This document shows, in pieces, positions 5,174 through 8,132 of a stretch of DNA of 8,132 bases (within the stretch, counting starts at the first letter, position 1; every line of letters starts with the position of its first letter). The translations under genes and the position numbers were made by a program. The stretch is taken from NCBI GenBank assembly GCA_945876015.1, contig CAMCNM010000081.1, forward strand, positions 1 through 8,132. Direction: 5' to 3'. Under the pieces are notes generated by a model that worked only from the letters and a program-made list of their open reading frames with translations, was not told the origin of the DNA and made no database searches. This DNA is from Gemmatimonas phototrophica. Lineage in GTDB: Bacteria > Gemmatimonadota > Gemmatimonadetes > Longimicrobiales > Gaopeijiaceae.

Positions 5174-7458
5174 CGCTCCGGCAGTCGCACCGCACCGCGG
5201 GGCAGCCGGAAGTTTCCGCGACCGGAGTCGTCGCACACCTCCGTGGGCTCGGTTCCGGGGATGTAGTACTCGGTGTACTCTACTCCGCGGCAGTACTCGC
5301 TCCACAGCTGACCGGTCTTGAAGTCCACCTGCCGCGTCGTGATTCCGGCCGGGAAGGACCACGCGGGAGGAATCGGGAGCGCTGCGCCGGGCTTGAGCCC
5401 GTTCGCGTCGGTCTCCGCGGTGGTCGCGGCGGTGGTCGTGTCACCGTAGTAGACGCGGCGCATGAAGCGGCCCCACGCGGGCGCCGCGATCAGACCTCCG
5501 GTCGCGCGCGGGGTGAGCATCACCGGCCGATCCATCCCGAACCAGACCGTGGCGACCAGGTTGGGCGTGAAGCCGTTGAACCAGATGTCCGTCGCGTCGT
5601 TGGTCGTCCCCGTCTTGCCGCCCACCGGCACCTCGTACGGAAGTCCGCCCCCGTCCGGTCCGGACGCGCGCATCTGTCCCCCTGTCCCTCGGTTGGCGGC
5701 GTCCTGGAGCAGGTCCACCATCAGGCGAGCTACCAGGCTGTCCAGCGCGGGCGTGCGCTCGGGCTGCGGCTCCCAGAGCACCTCGCCCTGTGCGTTCTCG
5801 ACCTTCACGATCGGGAAGGGGCGCGTCCGCGTGCCCAACGCAGCGAACCCAGTGTAGGCCTCCGCGACGTCCATCGGGATCACCGACACCGCTCCGAGCG
5901 TGGTGGAAGGGAAGCGCTCGATGTCGGTCGAGATGCCCATCCTTCGCGCCGTCTGCGCGACGGTCTCGATCCCGACCTCCTCCCAACCCAGCTTGATCGC
6001 GACCATGTTGACCGAATGGCGGAGCGCCTGGCGCAACGTCATCGGTCCCTCGAACGTCCCGTCGAAGTTCTGCGGCTTCCACTCCTCGCCGCTCACCTGC
6101 GGGTAGACCACCGGAGCGTCCAGGATCACGCGCGACGCCGGGATGCCGCTGGCCAGGGCGGCCGCGTAGACGAACGGCTTGAACGACGAGCCGGCCTGGC
6201 GGTGGGCGAGCCGCGCCCGGTCGAACTTGGATTGCTCGTAGTTCCGCCCGCCGATCAGCGCGCGCACCGCGCCGGTCTGGGGATCGAGCGCGATCAGCGC
6301 CCCCTGCAGGTAGGGTGTTTCCCCGGCGGTGAACGTCCGGACCGTGTCGAAGTCGGCGTACTTGGGGTGTTTGAAGGTCGGAAGCGCCTCCATCCGGTCC
6401 CACCCGTACTCCATCGCTTCCTGGGCCGCGCGTTGGATCTTCACGTCCAACGTGGTCGTGACGCGTAGCCCGCCCCGGTACACTTCGTCCCCGAACCGGT
6501 CCTCGAGGATCTGCCGCACCCACTCCTGGAAGTAGGGCGCCACTCCCCGGCTGGTGGTGACGAGGTTCTCCTGGGTCGGAAGCGGCTCCTGCTGCCAGCG
6601 CTCGGCGTCCTCCTCCGTGAGGAAACCCTGATCGGCCATCCGGCCGAGCACCAGGTTGCGGCGTCTTCGCGCGGCTTCGGGACGCCGGAACGGATCGTAC
6701 TCGGCGGGCACGTTGAGGACCGCAGCGATCAGCGCCGCCTCGGCGGGGTCGAGATCCGCCGCGTCCTTGCCCATCCAGGACCGTGCGGCGGCCTGGAAGC
6801 CGTAGCCGACGCGCCCGAGATAGATCTCGTTCAGGTATGCCTCGAGGATCTGGTCCTTCGTGTAGGATCGCTCCAGCTCCATCGCCACCTGGAGCTCCCT
6901 CAGCTTACGCATGCCGCCGCTGCCCAGGAGCCGGCGCTCGAAGACGTCACGGATCTGCTCTTCGAACATCATGCGTGCAAGCTGCTGGGTGATCGTGCTC
7001 CCGCCGCCCAGGTTCCGGAACGTCGCCTTGCCCCAAAGGGCCCGAACGATCCCCAGGAGATCGTACCCGTTGTGTCGATAGAAGCGCTTGTCCTCGATCG
7101 CCACGACGGCCTGAGGCACGTAGGCCGGCAGAGCTGCCATGGAGACGGGGGTGCGGCTCTCGAAGCCGAGCTCGGCGATGAGGGTCCCGTCGCGGCTGAA
7201 GAGCTTCGACGTCTGCTGCGGCTCGTAGGTACGGATTTGTGCGATGGAGGGACAATCTGCGCAAAGATTTCTCCAGGACCCTAAGGCCCCGCCCGTGAAG
7301 AGGGCGGCCACGAAGACGAAGACCATCGAATTGATCCGCGGCTTCCAATAGGGTTGGAGCCAGCGGGGAGGGAAATCGGCCCAGACTTTGCTCGCGAACG
7401 CGGCCACGGCGCGTGCCCGGTCACCGGGGGAGGGCCTTTGGGGGGGTCGCCTGGCCAT
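5170..7458 (-). CDS. mrcA: Class A penicillin-binding protein 1A (bifunctional)
   Basis: This is a bifunctional peptidoglycan synthase. The periplasmic GT51 domain polymerises lipid II and the transpeptidase domain cross-links stem peptides. Started at the ATG at 7458 it has 762 residues: a basic cytoplasmic N-terminus (1-40), a membrane helix (about 44-62) and a CxxC at 66/69. The GT51 motifs are AIEDKRFYRHNG (120-131, catalytic Glu122), GGGSTITQQLARM (151-163) and ELERSYTKDQILEAYLNEIYLG (194-215). The transpeptidase motifs are SSFK (424-427, nucleophile Ser424), SVN (482-484) and KTGTTND (615-621). A 100-residue C-terminal tail holds the remaining two cysteines (723 and 742). It is shorter than the 850-residue E. 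coli PBP1A. No clear ribosome site precedes the ATG; a GTG at 7485 would add nine residues. The gene symbol is by analogy (mrcA/ponA). It overlaps the downstream DUF3343 gene by 4 nt. Confidence 0.95.
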   Translation of the reverse strand: MARRPPQRPSPGDRARAVAAFASKVWADFPPRWLQPYWKPRINSMVFVFVAALFTGGALGSWRNLCADCPSIAQIRTYEPQQTSKLFSRDGTLIAELGFESRTPVSMAALPAYVPQAVVAIEDKRFYRHNGYDLLGIVRALWGKATFRNLGGGSTITQQLARMMFEEQIRDVFERRLLGSGGMRKLRELQVAMELERSYTKDQILEAYLNEIYLGRVGYGFQAAARSWMGKDAADLDPAEAALIAAVLNVPAEYDPFRRPEAARRRRNLVLGRMADQGFLTEEDAERWQQEPLPTQENLVTTSRGVAPYFQEWVRQILEDRFGDEVYRGGLRVTTTLDVKIQRAAQEAMEYGWDRMEALPTFKHPKYADFDTVRTFTAGETPYLQGALIALDPQTGAVRALIGGRNYEQSKFDRARLAHRQAGSSFKPFVYAAALASGIPASRVILDAPVVYPQVSGEEWKPQNFDGTFEGPMTLRQALRHSVNMVAIKLGWEEVGIETVAQTARRMGISTDIERFPSTTLGAVSVIPMDVAEAYTGFAALGTRTRPFPIVKVENAQGEVLWEPQPERTPALDSLVARLMVDLLQDAANRGTGGQMRASGPDGGGLPYEVPVGGKTGTTNDATDIWFNGFTPNLVATVWFGMDRPVMLTPRATGGLIAAPAWGRFMRRVYYGDTTTAATTAETDANGLKPGAALPIPPAWSFPAGITTRQVDFKTGQLWSEYCRGVEYTEYYIPGTEPTEVCDDSGRGNFRLPRGAVRLPER

Positions 7459-7516
7459 GGAGGACCCGCGGTGGGACCGCAGCACAAGGATGTTTCGTGA
7501 TGGGCGCGTCGGCCCA

Positions 7517-7545
7517 AAGATATGCAGGGATTACACTAGCGGAAC
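7517..7545 (-). promoter_or_regulatory. Possible PBP1A promoter (weak)
   Basis: On the minus strand, TATCTT (7517-7522) resembles a -10 box in a locally AT-richer stretch (about 7515-7537). It would start transcription roughly 10-20 nt before GTG 7485 and 40-50 nt before ATG 7458. The hexamer at the -35 distance is a poor match to TTGACA. Position supports the call more than sequence does. Confidence 0.22.
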
Positions 7546-7594
7546 CGGCGGGGTCCACGGACGTAGGCTGGATTTGCTTGACACGCTTGTGGCC

Positions 7595-7622
7595 GGGTAT
7601 GTCCCGAGTTCAGTTGAAACTC
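7595..7622. repeat. Probable terminus of the IS256-family element
   Basis: About 24 nt beyond the transposase stop, the plus strand reads GGGTATGTCCCGAGTT followed by CAGTTGAAACTC. GGG-tatgt-CCC is an inverted repeat, and GAGTT (7606-7610) with AACTC (7618-7622) can form a small stem. A GGG-start terminal repeat this close after the transposase stop fits IS256-group ends as I remember them. The matching opposite end lies outside the window, so neither the repeat nor the exact boundary can be confirmed. The DNA from 7459 to about 7594 would then be resident chromosome upstream of PBP1A. Confidence 0.35.
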
Positions 7623-7645
7623 AGGTGATGCCGCAAGAGACGCGG

Positions 7646-8131
7646 TCACGCTGCCGCGTCGGTGGTCGTGAGGAGATTGGGCGTGAGGGCTCGGACGAGC
7701 AAGGGCAGATGGTGATAGCCTCTCACGCGTCGGAACTGCGCTTCCACGAGCCAGAGGGCTGAAGCACACCAGCGGAGCCTTTGGTCGCTGGTGCGCCAAC
7801 GGTCGACGCGTTCGGTCCGGGCATCCAGTCGCGCCATGACGCTTTCGATCAGGTTGGTCGTCTTGAAGCTCGTACCGAGCTCCGGGAAGACGCCCAGGCG
7901 GTGCAGGGTCAGGGTCTCCTCGAGCCCCTCCTCCAGGCTCGCCGCTGCGGATGAATTGCGGAGCCGCAGCTCGGTGACGAGTAGCATGAGCGCGCGCTTC
8001 GCTGCCGCGTACGTCGGGTGTGCATAGGCCGCTTGGAGCTTCCGCCGCCACGCGGGCTGCTCGCTCTTCGGCAGGTAGCTCACCACGTTCTCACGCTTGT
8101 GCCACTGACACCGCTGGACCTGGATGGTGTC
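7646..8131 (-). mobile_element. IS256/Mutator-family transposase, C-terminal part (5' end outside window)
   Basis: This is a DDE transposase of the IS256 (Mutator) family, open through the right edge of the window. About 161 residues are visible and uninterrupted. They begin DTIQVQRCQWHKRENVVSYL, which contains the family's C-x2-H motif (CQWH) followed by the Lys/Arg-Asn-Val segment. Next come SLEEGLEETLTLHRLGVF, carrying the third catalytic acid (a Glu in EEGLEE), and then SFKTTNLIESVMARLDAR. DRWRTSDQRLRWCASALW and FRRVRGYHHLPLL follow near the end. An internal GTG at 8086 is not the real start. The two catalytic Asp residues lie in the missing N-terminal part. The reading frame shown has no stop or frameshift, so the element may be intact. 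It lies directly upstream of the PBP1A gene in the same orientation. Confidence 0.93.
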
Positions 8132-8132
8132 C

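Noticed and set aside
5441..6523. 360-codon open frame in another minus-strand frame inside PBP1A
   Set aside because: It overlaps the transpeptidase domain, whose motifs are all in the other frame. Its translation is Arg/Gly/Asp-rich with no family resemblance.
7576..7606. Plus-strand TTGACA within a GCTTG-n4-GCTTG direct repeat, as a promoter pointing into the IS
   Set aside because: There is no acceptable -10 at 16-18 nt, and it would drive only antisense transcription of the transposase. A lone -35 hexamer is weak evidence.
7388..7762. 124-codon plus-strand open frame spanning the PBP1A start and the IS end
   Set aside because: It crosses from antisense PBP1A through the intergenic region into antisense transposase, has no clear ribosome site and shows no recognisable motif.
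1..8132. CRISPR array, tRNA/rRNA gene, toxin-antitoxin pair, phage or defence module
   Set aside because: The window was read for regularly spaced repeats, tRNA-like cloverleaf ends and small paired genes. The non-coding gaps are all under 200 nt and nothing of these kinds was seen.

Overview
This is a very GC-rich bacterial chromosomal window, with strong G/C bias at third codon positions. It carries mostly single-copy housekeeping genes and the edge of one insertion sequence at the right end. The style of the proteins (a HEAT-type PPIase C-terminus, a V4R protein next to ruvX/mltG, a GC-rich class A PBP with a CxxC after its membrane anchor) reminds me of Gemmatimonadota. That is recognition from memory, not proof; a distant high-GC Gram-negative lineage is the safe statement.

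Layout from left to right. (1) At 2-454 (+) is the 3' end of a cyclophilin-type peptidylprolyl isomerase, open at the left edge. (2) At 455-3169 (-) is a tightly packed operon, in transcription order: V4R-domain protein, RuvX/YqgF, MltG and ThiE. Each junction can be read as a 4-nt stop/start overlap (GTGA, GTGA, ATGA). The ThiE stop abuts the PPIase stop with no base between them. (3) At 3170-3321 is a divergent intergenic region with overlapping palindromes. (4) At 3322-4927 (+) are a small YtxH-type membrane protein and a pyrimidine-nucleoside/thymidine phosphorylase, separated by 37 nt that can form a hairpin with a Shine-Dalgarno-like loop. (5) At 4943-7458 (-) are a class A penicillin-binding protein (PBP1A) and, coupled to it by an ATGA overlap, a 76-residue DUF3343 (Se/S carrier-like) protein. 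(6) At 7459-7645 is the non-coding region upstream of PBP1A, containing the probable terminus of an IS. (7) At 7646-8131 (-) is the C-terminal part of an IS256/Mutator-family transposase, running off the right edge.

Functionally, MltG (a glycan-strand-terminating lytic transglycosylase) and PBP1A (glycosyltransferase plus transpeptidase) are the two peptidoglycan enzymes. RuvX, ThiE and the phosphorylase are nucleic-acid, cofactor and nucleoside-salvage housekeeping enzymes. I do not see a defence system, CRISPR array, prophage or biosynthetic cluster. The less ordinary points are the coupling of PBP1A (whose only four cysteines lie outside its catalytic cores) to a cysteine-bearing DUF3343 protein, the V4R protein heading the mltG/ruvX operon, and an alanine replacing a conserved phosphate-site serine in the phosphorylase.
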